Made by a program: the position numbers and the translations under genes
In this document: positions 18,796-27,541 of the stretch, in pieces
How the letters are laid out: each line of letters starts with the position of its first letter
How positions within the stretch are numbered: the stretch's first letter is position 1
From: Paraburkholderia sp.
GTDB lineage: Bacteria > Pseudomonadota > Gammaproteobacteria > Burkholderiales > Burkholderiaceae
NCBI GenBank assembly: GCA_004322045.1
Contig: SCRN01000040.1
Span: forward strand, 434,001 to 498,000
DNA length: 64,000 bases
Direction: 5' to 3'
Notes under the pieces: generated by a model
Seen by the model: the letters and a program-made list of their open reading frames with translations, nothing else
The model's database searches: none
Told to the model about the DNA's origin: nothing

Positions 18796-18875
18796 GGCTT
18801 TTCTCCTCGGGTTGAATGGAGAGAAGCTTACTGATGCACAAAGATCCGATAAACTGATTGGATCACACGATAATC

Positions 18876-19817
18876 ATGCATCCCATGCAGCAATGGCCCG
18901 ACGGAAACCACATTGCCGAGATGGCGGCTTTTGCCGCCGTAGCCGAGCTCGGTTCGTTCACGAAGGCCGCTTCGGCGCTCAGCCGCGATGCGACGGTTCT
19001 CTCGCGCCGCGTGCAGTCGTTGGAGCGGCGGCTTGGCGTCAGGCTTCTGACGCGCACGACGCGTCACGTCGCGATGACCGAGGCAGGCGCGGGCTTTCTG
19101 GTTCAAGTGCAAGCGATCATGGCGGCATTGGCCGAAGCGCAGGAGGCGGCCGCGGCGCACGGAAGCGGCGAGGCGCGCGGCACGCTACGTCTCGCGCTGC
19201 CCGCCACGTTCGGCCGCATGTGGATCGCACCGTCGCTCCCCGACTTCATGGCCGCATACCCGCAAGTGCGCATCGATGCCTCTTACGCAAATCGATTCGT
19301 CGATCTCGTCGCGGAAGGATTCGACGCGGCCGTGCGGCTCGGGGAACTCGCCGATTCGCGACTGGTGGCGCGGCGCATCGCCCCGCGTCGGCGCTTGTTG
19401 TGTGTGGCGCCGTCGTTTCTCGCGCGCCATGGTGCGCCCGCGCGCCCCGAAGATTTGGCGCGGCTGCCCTGCCTCGCCTTCACGGGACTCGCCTCGCACC
19501 CTAACTGGACCTTCGGCAATGCCGGCGGCGAGCGCGTGACGGTACGCGTGGATGGGCCGCTCGTTTCGGACGACGCAGAAGCGATCGTTCACGCCGCGGT
19601 GCAAGGTCTGGGGATCATGCTCAGCACGGATTGGCTGGTCGGCCGCGAACTGGCGGCGGGCACGCTCGTGCCCACGCTCGCACAATGGTTGCCGCAAGAC
19701 GAAGGCGCCATCTACGCCGTCGTGCCGTCGAACCGCCTGCTACCGGCAAAAACCCGCGCGTTCGTGGACTGGATCGCGCAACGCTTTTCGCCGTCGCCGC
19801 CGTGGCGCGTCGCGTAG
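18876..19817 (+). CDS. LysR-family transcriptional regulator
   Basis: A 313-aa regulator of the CrgA/DsdC-like LysR subgroup: helix-turn-helix at about residues 15-60 (LGSFTKAASALSRDATVLSRRVQSLERRLGVRLLTRTTRHVAMTEAG), then the effector domain with GRMWIAPSLPDFMAAYPQVRID and FDAAVRLGELADSRLVARRI. Starts at TTG 18858, ATG 18876 and ATG 18885 are possible; ATG 18876 is chosen. It is divergent from the MDR oxidoreductase gene, which is its likely target. Confidence 0.9.
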   Translation: MHPMQQWPDGNHIAEMAAFAAVAELGSFTKAASALSRDATVLSRRVQSLERRLGVRLLTRTTRHVAMTEAGAGFLVQVQAIMAALAEAQEAAAAHGSGEARGTLRLALPATFGRMWIAPSLPDFMAAYPQVRIDASYANRFVDLVAEGFDAAVRLGELADSRLVARRIAPRRRLLCVAPSFLARHGAPARPEDLARLPCLAFTGLASHPNWTFGNAGGERVTVRVDGPLVSDDAEAIVHAAVQGLGIMLSTDWLVGRELAAGTLVPTLAQWLPQDEGAIYAVVPSNRLLPAKTRAFVDWIAQRFSPSPPWRVA

Positions 19818-19995
19818 CTCGACTGCGCGCGTCATGACGGGCCGCCGCGGCCTGCCGCGGCTTTGCGACGCGCGCGCAGCTTGGCACCGGTCAGTCGTCG
19901 GTATCATTGGCACGGCGCACTTGCTGCGCTTGCGCCTGAGCCTCCCTCAACTTGATAAAAGCCGCGCCTGCATGGGCGGTTGCGATCCTAAGGCC

Positions 19996-20730
19996 ATGAA
20001 CATCGACCCTTCTCTTGCGAGCGCATTCGCGCCGACCGGCAAGCTGCGCGCTTCGATCAATCTCGGCAACCCCATCCTCGCCAATCGGCACGCTCAGTCG
20101 GGCGAACCCTACGGCGTATCGATCGACCTCGCGCGGGCGCTTGCCCAAAGGCTGAACGTCGAGCTCGAGTGGATGATCTTCGACACGGCTGCCAAATCGG
20201 TCGAAGCCGTGGGCGAGGAACGCGCAGACTTCGGCTTTTTTGCCATCGATCCCGTGCGCGGCGAGAAAATCGCCTTCACCGCGCCCTACGTATTGATCGA
20301 AGGCTTTTATCTCGTGCGCAACGACTCGCCCATCAAGACGAACCAAGACGTCGATCGACCGCACAACCGGGTCGCGGTCGGCAAAGGCAGTGCATACGAC
20401 CTCTTCCTGACGCGCGAACTCAAACAAGCGCAAATCGTTCGCGCGCCAAGTTCGCCCGCCGTCGTCCCGACCTTCATGGAGCAAGGGCTGGAAGTGGCGG
20501 CGGGCGTGAAGCAGCAGCTCGAGGCAGATGCCCGCACGATCGAGGGCCTTCGCATGCTCGACGAGCGGTTCATGGTCATCCAGCAGGCCATGGGCATTCA
20601 CAAACGCCGAGGCGCCGCCGTTGCCACAGCGCTCTGCGCCTTCGTCGAAGAAATGAAAACATCGGGCTTCGTTGCGCAAGCGCTCGAGCGGCATGGGATC
20701 ACCGGCGCGTCGGTGGCACCAAGCGTTTGA
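19996..20730 (+). CDS. Solute-binding-protein-fold (SBP_bac_3) protein without signal peptide
   Basis: Resembles amino-acid ABC transporter binding proteins: GEPYGVSIDLARALAQRLNVELEWM, ADFGFFAIDPVRGEKIAFTAPYVLIEGFYLV and VAVGKGSAYDLFL match the bilobal fold. The 244-aa protein begins MNIDPSLASAFAPTGKLRAS, without the usual cleavable signal, and the upstream sequence gives no better secretory start. It is isolated, with no permease or ATPase nearby. It may be a cytoplasmic binding or enzymatic derivative (the cyclohexadienyl dehydratase fold is one precedent) or have a missed start. The fold is solid, the function open. Confidence 0.75.
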   Translation: MNIDPSLASAFAPTGKLRASINLGNPILANRHAQSGEPYGVSIDLARALAQRLNVELEWMIFDTAAKSVEAVGEERADFGFFAIDPVRGEKIAFTAPYVLIEGFYLVRNDSPIKTNQDVDRPHNRVAVGKGSAYDLFLTRELKQAQIVRAPSSPAVVPTFMEQGLEVAAGVKQQLEADARTIEGLRMLDERFMVIQQAMGIHKRRGAAVATALCAFVEEMKTSGFVAQALERHGITGASVAPSV

Positions 20731-20750
20731 GCGGCAGAGCGCGTTGAACC

Positions 20751-21044
20751 CTACTCGACGCGCACCTGCGTATGAACGACCTCGGGAGGCTTGGCAAAGA
20801 AGGCGCCAACCAAGCCGCGCCACACCTGGAAGTCCTCCGATTGCCGGAAATGAACCATGTGGTCTTCAATGGTCTCCCATCGCACGACCAACACATAGCG
20901 GGCATCGTGTTCCACGACACGATGTAGTTGCGCTCCGCCACAGCCTTTCGCGCGAGCGAACAGCGGTAAGGCCTCTTTGACGCGAGCCTCGAAGTCCGCG
21001 TTCGTCCCCGGCAGCACTTCGATGTGAGCCATTTCCAGTACCAC
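20751..21044 (-). CDS. Antibiotic biosynthesis monooxygenase (ABM) domain protein
   Basis: The 97-aa dimeric ferredoxin-like alpha+beta barrel protein has an IEVLPGTNADFEARVKEA opening, GCGGAQLHRVVEHDARYVLVVRWETIEDHMVHFRQSEDFQVWRG as the core and a short tail, matching ABM/YgiN-type quinol monooxygenases. Start ATG 21044 or the internal ATG at 21032. It is convergent with the binding-protein gene, 20 bp from its stop. The substrate is unknown. Confidence 0.85.
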   Translation of the reverse strand: MVLEMAHIEVLPGTNADFEARVKEALPLFARAKGCGGAQLHRVVEHDARYVLVVRWETIEDHMVHFRQSEDFQVWRGLVGAFFAKPPEVVHTQVRVE

Positions 21045-21178
21045 GTTTCCTCCAGTGAGTGTCTCGATGAAAGGCGTTCGCCCGTGCGCCGATGATTGGG
21101 CGCTCGCCTGGAACGCAACGTTACAACGCGCGCCGTCGCGAAGCTAGCATCGCCCACGACGAACGCGGGTATCGGCAT

Positions 21179-21235
21179 GTTTATGAAATGCGCGTTTATG
21201 CACGTTTATGCACGTTTACATTCTCGTTTATGCAC
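21179..21235 (+). repeat. GTTTATG(CAC) direct repeats upstream of deoR
   Basis: GTTTATG or GTTTACA occurs at about 21179, 21194, 21204, 21214 and 21226. The central copies are spaced exactly 10 bp apart, one helical turn, and two are extended to GTTTATGCAC. They lie 16-72 bp upstream of the deoR start and could be its operator iterons. Confidence 0.6.
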
Positions 21236-21250
21236 GATATGATGAGCCGC

Positions 21251-22033
21251 ATGACTGAAGACATCCCACTCGCTCGACGCGAGGCGATCGCAATCCGGCT
21301 TGCCCAGGGCCAGCCGGTGGTTGCCGCAGCGCTCGCGACCGAATATGACGTATCGGAAGACGCGATTCGGCGCGACTTGCGCGCGCTGGCTGCGCAAGGC
21401 CGCTGCCGCCGCGTCTACGGCGGCGCATTACCGATTGCGCCGGGTTCTGCCCCGATGGCAGCACGCCTCGATGAAGGCCTAGCGCAAAAGGCTGCATTGG
21501 CGCGCGCGGCCGTGCCGTTGATCGAGCCCGGCGAATTGCTGTTCCTCGATAGCGGCAGCACGAATTTGGCGCTCGTCGAGTTGTTGCCGGAAGATCGCGA
21601 CCTCACCGTGGCGACCAATTCGATCGACATTGCAGCCGCCGTGCTGCGACGACCCGATTTGCAACTGATCATGATCGGCGGAACGGTCGATCCCGTGGTC
21701 GGAGGCTGCATCGACGCGAGCGCGGTCCAGGCCGTCGCACAGTTTGATTTCGATCGATGCTTCCTCGGTGCGTGCGCGTTGTCGCCGAAAACCGGCGTCG
21801 GTGCAACGAACATCGCAGATGCGACTTTCAAGCGCGCGGTTCTCGCGGCCAGCCGCAACAGCGTAGCGCTTGCAACGGCCGACAAGTTTGCCGCGCGCGC
21901 ACCCTATCGCGTCGCGCCGATCAAGGCCATCGGTCATGTCATCGTCGAATACGAGGTTTCGGACGCGCAGTGCGCGAGCCTTTCGAAAGCGGGTACGTCG
22001 GTCGTCAAGGCCGAACGTCCCGAGCACGAATGA
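21251..22033 (+). CDS. DeoR-family transcriptional regulator
   Basis: The 260-aa protein has an N-terminal DeoR helix-turn-helix (VVAAALATEYDVSEDAIRRDLRALAAQGRCRRVYGGAL) and the DeoR sensor domain, a ribose-5-phosphate-isomerase-like fold with LFLDSGSTNLALVELLP, VATNSIDIAAAVL and MIGGTVDPVVGGCID. These proteins usually sense sugar phosphates. In-frame ATGs at 21239, 21242 and 21251 are all possible; 21251 fits the family start best. The stop overlaps the MFS start (ATGA), so it probably controls this transporter. Confidence 0.9.
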   Translation: MTEDIPLARREAIAIRLAQGQPVVAAALATEYDVSEDAIRRDLRALAAQGRCRRVYGGALPIAPGSAPMAARLDEGLAQKAALARAAVPLIEPGELLFLDSGSTNLALVELLPEDRDLTVATNSIDIAAAVLRRPDLQLIMIGGTVDPVVGGCIDASAVQAVAQFDFDRCFLGACALSPKTGVGATNIADATFKRAVLAASRNSVALATADKFAARAPYRVAPIKAIGHVIVEYEVSDAQCASLSKAGTSVVKAERPEHE

Positions 22034-23199
22034 GCACGCGCACCTCGCAAGCGCGCGGCGCAACGCCTGCCGACACACCCGCCACGCGTCTGGCGACGCG
22101 CTTGGCCTTCCTCGTGGCGGGGTTCGGCGTGGCGTGTTGGGCGCCGCTCGTTCCCTTCGCCAAGCAGCGCCTCGGCGTCGACGAGGGCGTGCTCGGTCTC
22201 TTGCTGCTTTGCCTCGGCCTGGGTTCCGTGATCGCAATGACGCTCACGGGTGCGCTTAGCGCGCGCTATGGCAGCAAGCCGATCATCGTGACCGGCGGCA
22301 TCGGGCTTGCCGTGCTCCTGCCTTTGTTGAGCATCGCCGGCACCCCTCTTACGCTCGGCCTCACGCTATTGGCCTTCGGGGCATCGCTCGGCTCGCTCGA
22401 CGTAGCGATGAACGTTCATGCCGTCGAAGTCGAACGCGCCGCCGGTCGGCCGTTGATGTCGGGGTTCCACGGGCTATTCAGCGTTGGGGGATTCGCCGGG
22501 TCGGGCTTGATGACGTTGCTGCTTTCCTTGCACATCGGGACGCAGGCAAGCACAGCGTTGTGCGCCGTGCTGATGCTGGTCGCAATCGCGATCGCGCAGC
22601 CTCGCCTGCTCGAACGGGTTCAGCGCAACGGCGGCCCGCTGTTCGCCGCGCCGCGAGGCATCGTACTGCTGCTGGCAAGCCTCACCGCAATTACCTTCCT
22701 GGTGGAGGGCGCGCTGCTCGATTGGAGTGCGCTGCTCGTGACCGAGAAAGGATTGATGGTCGCCAGTCGAGGCGGTTTGGGCTATTTGCTTTTCTCCGTC
22801 GCCATGACGGCGGGACGGCTCGGGGGCGACGCGATCACGGCGCGCTTCGGCGATCGATCGACGATGCTGTGGGGCGGCGTCCTTGCCATGGCCGGCTTCG
22901 CGACACTGCTCACCGCACCCATGGCCTTGGTTGCGATGACGGGCTTTCTGCTGATCGGTCTGGGCGCATCGAACATCGTCCCCGTGCTCTTTCGCCGGGC
23001 GGGATCGCAACGGGCGATGCCCTCCGCACTGGCCGTCGCCGCCATCACGACCACCGGCTATGCGGGCAATCTCGTAGGACCGGCTGGCGTGGGTTTCGTC
23101 GCCAAGGCTGTCGGCCTACCTTGCGCGTTCTGGCTATTGGCCGCCCTGTTTTGCCTCGTTCCGTGTTGCGCGCACGTGGTCACGGCGAAGCGGTCCTGA
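22030..23199 (+). CDS. MFS transporter (YbjJ-like)
   Basis: The 389-aa inner-membrane major facilitator protein has about 12 helices. It shows RLAFLVAGFGVACWAPLVPFAKQRLGVDEGVLGLLLL, a helix 2-3 loop GALSARYGSKPII, and the LDVAMNVHAVEVERAAGRPLMSGFHGLFSVGG segment typical of the fucose-permease/YbjJ branch. The ATG overlaps the deoR stop. Substrates of this branch are largely unknown; the DeoR partner hints at a carbohydrate or derivative. Confidence 0.88.
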   Translation: MSTRTSQARGATPADTPATRLATRLAFLVAGFGVACWAPLVPFAKQRLGVDEGVLGLLLLCLGLGSVIAMTLTGALSARYGSKPIIVTGGIGLAVLLPLLSIAGTPLTLGLTLLAFGASLGSLDVAMNVHAVEVERAAGRPLMSGFHGLFSVGGFAGSGLMTLLLSLHIGTQASTALCAVLMLVAIAIAQPRLLERVQRNGGPLFAAPRGIVLLLASLTAITFLVEGALLDWSALLVTEKGLMVASRGGLGYLLFSVAMTAGRLGGDAITARFGDRSTMLWGGVLAMAGFATLLTAPMALVAMTGFLLIGLGASNIVPVLFRRAGSQRAMPSALAVAAITTTGYAGNLVGPAGVGFVAKAVGLPCAFWLLAALFCLVPCCAHVVTAKRS

Positions 23200-23368
23200 G
23201 CAGACCAACGACTGTCTCTGCTTGAGGCGCCGATCGACGTTTGCGGCAGTCGCTGCGGCGCCGTTGCCTTCACCCGCGCCCTTTCCTCGTCCTTCGCCGA
23301 GACCGTCACGCACCTTCGAACGCAGTCGTCGATATCGTGACACAGCAGCGCAAAGGTGCCGTTATCGA

Positions 23369-24121
23369 CTACCCATCCGATCCGTCCGCCGCGACGCAAG
23401 AGCGCAGTGCCGCCATGACGTCGCGATCGAGCCGGTCGGCCGGGGCTAGACCCAACCCCGCCGCGCAAAGCGCTTGCTGGACGCTGATCACCCGGCCGGC
23501 GAGGTAGTGCTTGCCGCTCCCGATAGCGGCTTCGAACGCATTCGCGCGTTGATTGATTTCCTCGGGATCGGCGCTGACCAGCAACACCGCGTGCGCCAGC
23601 ACCGCGTGCAGCGGCGGCGACGTTCCGTCCGCTGCCGCCTCGAGACGACGCCAATATTGGGCGGTGCCGGCGATCTTGCGAACGTCATCGGGTGGTCCCC
23701 AAGCCAGATTGAAGCGGCCGTCGCAGAAAGAGCCCTCCACCGTCTGCCAATGCGTTTCCAATCCCAACGCCCGAAGCGCCCTTTGCAACAGTTCGCAAAG
23801 ATCGCGGTATACGGCCTCGGAAAGCTCGCCCACCGTCCCCCGTACTTGATATGCAAGGCTCACATTGACGATGCCCGGCCCCTGTGGAACGAGCCCGCCC
23901 CCTGACATGCGCAAAAAAACCGGACAACCGTGCCGCGCGAACTCGGCCCGCGCCTGATCGAGCGCCGCGTAGCGCCGGTAGCTGCGCGGAACCACGAGCG
24001 AGCGCGGAGCCTGCCAAAGATGCGCAACGCGCCGCCCCTGCGCAGCCAGCGACAGCAACGCCTGCTCCGAGGCGAGCGGGTCGTCCGAACCGATTGCGAA
24101 ATCGATGATATCGAATGACAT
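23369..24121 (-). CDS. Lipoate-protein ligase A-like (BPL/LplA/LipB fold) protein of the acetoin cluster
   Basis: The 250 aa carry the biotin/lipoate ligase fold: SLVVPRSYRRYAALDQARAEFARHGCPVFLRMSGGGLVPQGPGIVNVSLAY corresponds to the lipoate/ATP binding core of LplA, and VRKIAGTAQYWRR contains the lysine of the KIxGxAQ motif. Start ATG 24121 (MSFDIIDF). It follows acoC on the same strand, and AcoC contains a lipoyl domain, so it probably lipoylates that E2 or transfers octanoyl groups. Ligase versus amidotransferase activity cannot be decided here. Confidence 0.82.
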   Translation of the reverse strand: MSFDIIDFAIGSDDPLASEQALLSLAAQGRRVAHLWQAPRSLVVPRSYRRYAALDQARAEFARHGCPVFLRMSGGGLVPQGPGIVNVSLAYQVRGTVGELSEAVYRDLCELLQRALRALGLETHWQTVEGSFCDGRFNLAWGPPDDVRKIAGTAQYWRRLEAAADGTSPPLHAVLAHAVLLVSADPEEINQRANAFEAAIGSGKHYLAGRVISVQQALCAAGLGLAPADRLDRDVMAALRSCVAADGSDG

Positions 24122-24298
24122 AGGCATCTGGATCGAGTGGCACTCCGAGCGACGCTCACACACTCGTTAGCTCCCCCGGCGACACGATGATCTTCACGTT
24201 GTCTTCCTTATGGTGCACCAACATTATTGCCGCACGAGGGCATGGCGGTAAAAACACACGCCGCAAGCCGATTCGAACGACAAAAAGGGAATCGAGGC

Positions 24299-24320
24299 CC
24301 GGCCGCTTTGCAGCGGCCGG
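24299..24320 (-). terminator. Hairpin after acoC
   Basis: A 9-bp perfect stem (CCGGCCGCT / AGCGGCCGG) with a 4-base loop sits 13 bp beyond the acoC stop. On the minus strand a TTTTT run appears about 12 bases later. It may partly terminate the aco transcript before the ligase gene. Confidence 0.5.
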
Positions 24321-24332
24321 AAGGACAAGACA

Positions 24333-25454
24333 TCAACCGCCGGACAGATGGCGCTGCAATGCGGCGTTCACTTCGCTGGCTTTCTCGAGCATGGCCATGT
24401 GACCTGCAGCGTCGAATCGAATCACCTTCGCATGCGGCGGCGCATTGGCGGCCTGCTCGGCTGGAATCACGCGGTCCTCGTTCCCCCAGAACACGAGCAC
24501 CGGCTTATCCAATGCTGCAAGGTCATCGGCGAGCACCGCCGATTGCCTGCCACCGCCGAACAGTGCGGCCCCCAGTTCCGCGAGCAACGGTTCGACACCG
24601 TCCATGCGCTTGAACTTGAGCATGTCGTCGATCATCTGACGGCTCACCAAATCCGGATCGGCAAATAACTGCTCCAATACCGGCTTGAGTTCGCGCCTCG
24701 ATTGCGCCTGCACGAAGCCGTCGGTATAGCCGCCGTTGATCTTGGTATCGAAGCCGGCGGGGCTGACCAGTGCCAAGCTGGCCACGCGCTCCGGTGAGCT
24801 GACCGCCATCTGGATCGCAATGGCGCCCCCCATCGAATGTCCCACGAGGTGAGCCGGTCCCGTCACCTCGGCGGCAAGCAGGAATTTCAGAACGAACTCG
24901 GCCAGCGCGGCGATCGACGCACCGGGCAGTTTGGCTTGGCTCTGTCCATGCCCGGGGAGGTCGAGTGCGATGACAGGATGTTTATCGGCCACGGCATCGA
25001 GGTTGAACAGCCAATTGTTCAGGTCGCCTCCGAAGCCGTGAATGAACACCACCGGCGCGCCCTGCTCCGGTCCGCGCCTTGCGTAGCGAATACGGATTCC
25101 GTCGACGTCGGCATACTCGAATGAAGGCCCCGTCTCGTCGTCATCGCCTTCTGCGGCCGGCACCTCGTATGCTGCGACGTAGGCCTCGATTTGCGCATCG
25201 CTCACTTCGCTGTCGGCCAGCACGCCGAGCAGCGCCTTGACAGGAAGCGTCTCGCCGCTTTGCGCGACGATTCGGCGCAGCAGCCCGGCATCCGTGGCTT
25301 CGACGGCATTGGAGATCTTGTCGGTCTCCACATCGACGAGCGCCTCGCCCACTTCGATGCGCTCGCCTTCCTTCACGAGCCAGTCCTGCACGGTGCCTTC
25401 GCGCATTTCCAAGCCCCACTTGGGCATGACGATAGGAATGATCTGTGCGGCCAT
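24333..25454 (-). CDS. acoC: Acetoin dehydrogenase E2 (dihydrolipoyllysine acetyltransferase), alpha/beta-hydrolase type
   Basis: E2 subunit of the acetoin cleavage complex. The 373-aa protein has an N-terminal lipoyl domain with the modified lysine K46 in ETDKISN, an acidic linker near residues 100-108 (AEGDDDETG), and a C-terminal alpha/beta-hydrolase domain with nucleophile S207 in GHSMGG, an Asp in FWGNEDRVIP and a His in DAAGHMAM. This architecture is specific to AcoC rather than pyruvate E2. It overlaps the acoB stop by one base (TGATG). The lipoyl lysine requires the neighbouring ligase or a housekeeping LipB. Confidence 0.96.
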   Translation of the reverse strand: MAAQIIPIVMPKWGLEMREGTVQDWLVKEGERIEVGEALVDVETDKISNAVEATDAGLLRRIVAQSGETLPVKALLGVLADSEVSDAQIEAYVAAYEVPAAEGDDDETGPSFEYADVDGIRIRYARRGPEQGAPVVFIHGFGGDLNNWLFNLDAVADKHPVIALDLPGHGQSQAKLPGASIAALAEFVLKFLLAAEVTGPAHLVGHSMGGAIAIQMAVSSPERVASLALVSPAGFDTKINGGYTDGFVQAQSRRELKPVLEQLFADPDLVSRQMIDDMLKFKRMDGVEPLLAELGAALFGGGRQSAVLADDLAALDKPVLVFWGNEDRVIPAEQAANAPPHAKVIRFDAAGHMAMLEKASEVNAALQRHLSGG

Positions 25455-26473
25455 CAGTGCTTCCCTCCCTTGCCCAGCGTGCGGCGCGCCGCCTCGGCGA
25501 TCTGCGCGCCGCTCGGGATGTATAGATCTTCGAGCGTCGGAGAGAACGGTACCGGCACGTGGGGCGGCGCGACCATCTCGATGGGCCCCTTGAGCGCGCC
25601 GAAAATGCGCTGCGCCACTTGCGCGGAAATGTCGGTTGCGATGTTGCAGCGCGGACTGGCCTCGTCGACCACTACCAGGTGGCCGGTGTTCTCCACCGAT
25701 TCGAGCACCGTGTCGATATCGAGCGGCGACAGCGTGCGCAAGTCGATCACCTCCGCGTCGATACCTTCCTTTGCCAACTGCGCGGCCGCCTCGAGCGCGC
25801 GATGCACCATCAACCCGTACGTCACGATCGATACGTGCTTGCCGTCGCGCACGACGTTGGCCTCGCCGAATGGGATGGCATAGGAGTTCTCCGGTACGTC
25901 GCCTTCGAATCCGTAAAGGTTCTTGTGCTCGCAGAAAATCACCGGGTCGTCGTCGCGGATCGATTGGATCAAGAGCCCCTTAGTGTCATACGGCGTGCTC
26001 GGGCAAACCACTTTCAACCCGGGGATATGCGTGAACAGCGGAGTCAGCATCTGCGAGTGCTGCGCGGCCGCGCGAAAACCCGCACCGACCATGCAGCGGA
26101 TCACCACCGGCGTCTGCGCTTTACCGCCGAACATATAGCGGAACTTGGCCGCCTGATTGAAGATCTGGTCGAAACACACGCCCATGAAATCGATGAACAT
26201 CAGTTCTGCGATCGGACGCATGCCGCACGCCGCGGCGCCGATCGCCGCGCCCACGTAAGCGCTCTCGCTCAACGGCGTATCGAGCAAGCGGTTGCCGTGC
26301 TTCGCGTACAAGCCTTTGGTCACGCCGAGCACGCCGCCCCAGGCGTCTTTCTCGCCCTCGGCGCCGGCGCCGCCGACAATGTCTTCGCCGAGCATGATTA
26401 CACTCGGATCGCGCGTCATTTCCTGGTCGATCGCTTCGTTGATCGCCATCTTCATGCTGAGTTTGCGGGCCAT
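25454..26473 (-). CDS. acoB: Acetoin dehydrogenase E1 beta subunit
   Basis: The 339-aa transketolase-like subunit contains MARKLSMKMAINEAIDQEMTRDPSVIMLGEDI, GLYAKHGNRLLDTPLSESAYVGAAIGAA and a C-terminal transketolase domain (HVSIVTYGLMVHRALEAA, EVIDLRTLSPLDIDTV, VDEASPRC). With AcoA it forms the thiamine diphosphate E1 that splits acetoin. Start ATG 26473; an upstream extension to 26512 overlaps acoA. It lies 35 bp after acoA. Confidence 0.95.
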   Translation of the reverse strand: MARKLSMKMAINEAIDQEMTRDPSVIMLGEDIVGGAGAEGEKDAWGGVLGVTKGLYAKHGNRLLDTPLSESAYVGAAIGAAACGMRPIAELMFIDFMGVCFDQIFNQAAKFRYMFGGKAQTPVVIRCMVGAGFRAAAQHSQMLTPLFTHIPGLKVVCPSTPYDTKGLLIQSIRDDDPVIFCEHKNLYGFEGDVPENSYAIPFGEANVVRDGKHVSIVTYGLMVHRALEAAAQLAKEGIDAEVIDLRTLSPLDIDTVLESVENTGHLVVVDEASPRCNIATDISAQVAQRIFGALKGPIEMVAPPHVPVPFSPTLEDLYIPSGAQIAEAARRTLGKGGKH

Positions 26474-26508
26474 GATGCGTATTTCCTTTGATTCGTCGGG
26501 TTCGCGGT

Positions 26509-27498
26509 TCAATACTTCACGTAGACGTCGGTCAGCAGATCGGCAGGCTTGGGATGCTCTGCGGTCTTCGCTTCCTGCACCGCACGCTCGATGAGCGCGG
26601 CGATCTCGCTATCGATATCGTCGAGGTCGCCCTTCGTCAGCACGCCGGCTTCGCTGACGCGCGCCGCGAAAATCTTCAAGCAGTCGCGATGGGCGCGGAT
26701 GTCGTCTAGCTCGCCGGGCGCACGGTAAGTCTGTGCGTCGCCTTCGAAGTGGCCGTAAAAGCGCACCATCTTGCATTCGAGCAGCGACGGGCCGCCGCCC
26801 TCGCGAGCGCGGCGAATCACTTCGCCCGCCGCTTCGTGCACGGCAAAAAAGTCGGTGCCGTCCACCGTGACGCCCGGAATGCCGAAGCCGGCCGCACGAT
26901 CGACATAGCTATCGACGGCGGTGCCATACTCGCGCGCCGTCGCTTCCGCATAGCCGTTGTTTTCGATGACGAAGATGACGGGCAGATTCCAGACCGCCGC
27001 GAGGTTCAGGCTTTCGAGAAAGGTGCCCTGATTCGAGGCCCCATCCCCCGCGAAGGTGATTCCGACTTCGCCCTTCCCGCGGAATTTCGCTGCCAAGGCA
27101 GCGCCGCAAATCAAGGGTGCGCCCGCGCCCAGAATGCCGTTCGCGCCCATCATCCCTTTGGACAGATCGGCGATATGCATCGAGCCGCCCTTACCGTTGC
27201 AGGAGCCGCCGGTCTTGCCGTAGATCTCCTTCATCATGCCGATCACGTCCACGCCCTTTGCGATGCAATGGCCGTGGCCGCGGTGCGTGCTGGCGATGCG
27301 GTCGCCGTCGTGCAGGTGGTGCAAGATGCCCACGCCGGCCGCTTCCTCTCCGGCGTAGAGATGGACGAAGCCGGGGATGTCGCCGCGCGAGAAATCGACG
27401 TGCAGCCGCTCCTCGAACTCGCGAATCGTGCGCATCTTGCGATAGCAGTCGAGCAGTTCTTTACGGCCCAGCGGCAGGGCTGCGGGGTTCGCTGTCAT
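26509..27498 (-). CDS. acoA: Acetoin dehydrogenase E1 alpha subunit
   Basis: The 329-aa thiamine diphosphate-dependent E1 alpha carries the ThDP motif from GDG (151-153) to NN (180-181), plus PGFVHLYAGEEAAGVGI and THRGHGHCIAKG of the dehydrogenase E1 family. Start ATG 27498 is preceded by AAGGAGAC. Distinction from pyruvate or branched-chain E1 comes mainly from the neighbours acoX, acoC and acoR. First structural subunit of the aco operon after acoX. Confidence 0.95.
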   Translation of the reverse strand: MTANPAALPLGRKELLDCYRKMRTIREFEERLHVDFSRGDIPGFVHLYAGEEAAGVGILHHLHDGDRIASTHRGHGHCIAKGVDVIGMMKEIYGKTGGSCNGKGGSMHIADLSKGMMGANGILGAGAPLICGAALAAKFRGKGEVGITFAGDGASNQGTFLESLNLAAVWNLPVIFVIENNGYAEATAREYGTAVDSYVDRAAGFGIPGVTVDGTDFFAVHEAAGEVIRRAREGGGPSLLECKMVRFYGHFEGDAQTYRAPGELDDIRAHRDCLKIFAARVSEAGVLTKGDLDDIDSEIAALIERAVQEAKTAEHPKPADLLTDVYVKY

Positions 27499-27541
27499 GC
27501 GTGTCTCCTTTGGTGTGTGTCGTTTCAGGGTGCAAAAAAGT

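Noticed and set aside
21179-21235. CRISPR-like array
   Set aside because: Units are 7-10 bp at 10-12 bp spacing, without spacers of CRISPR length or any cas gene; an operator is more likely.
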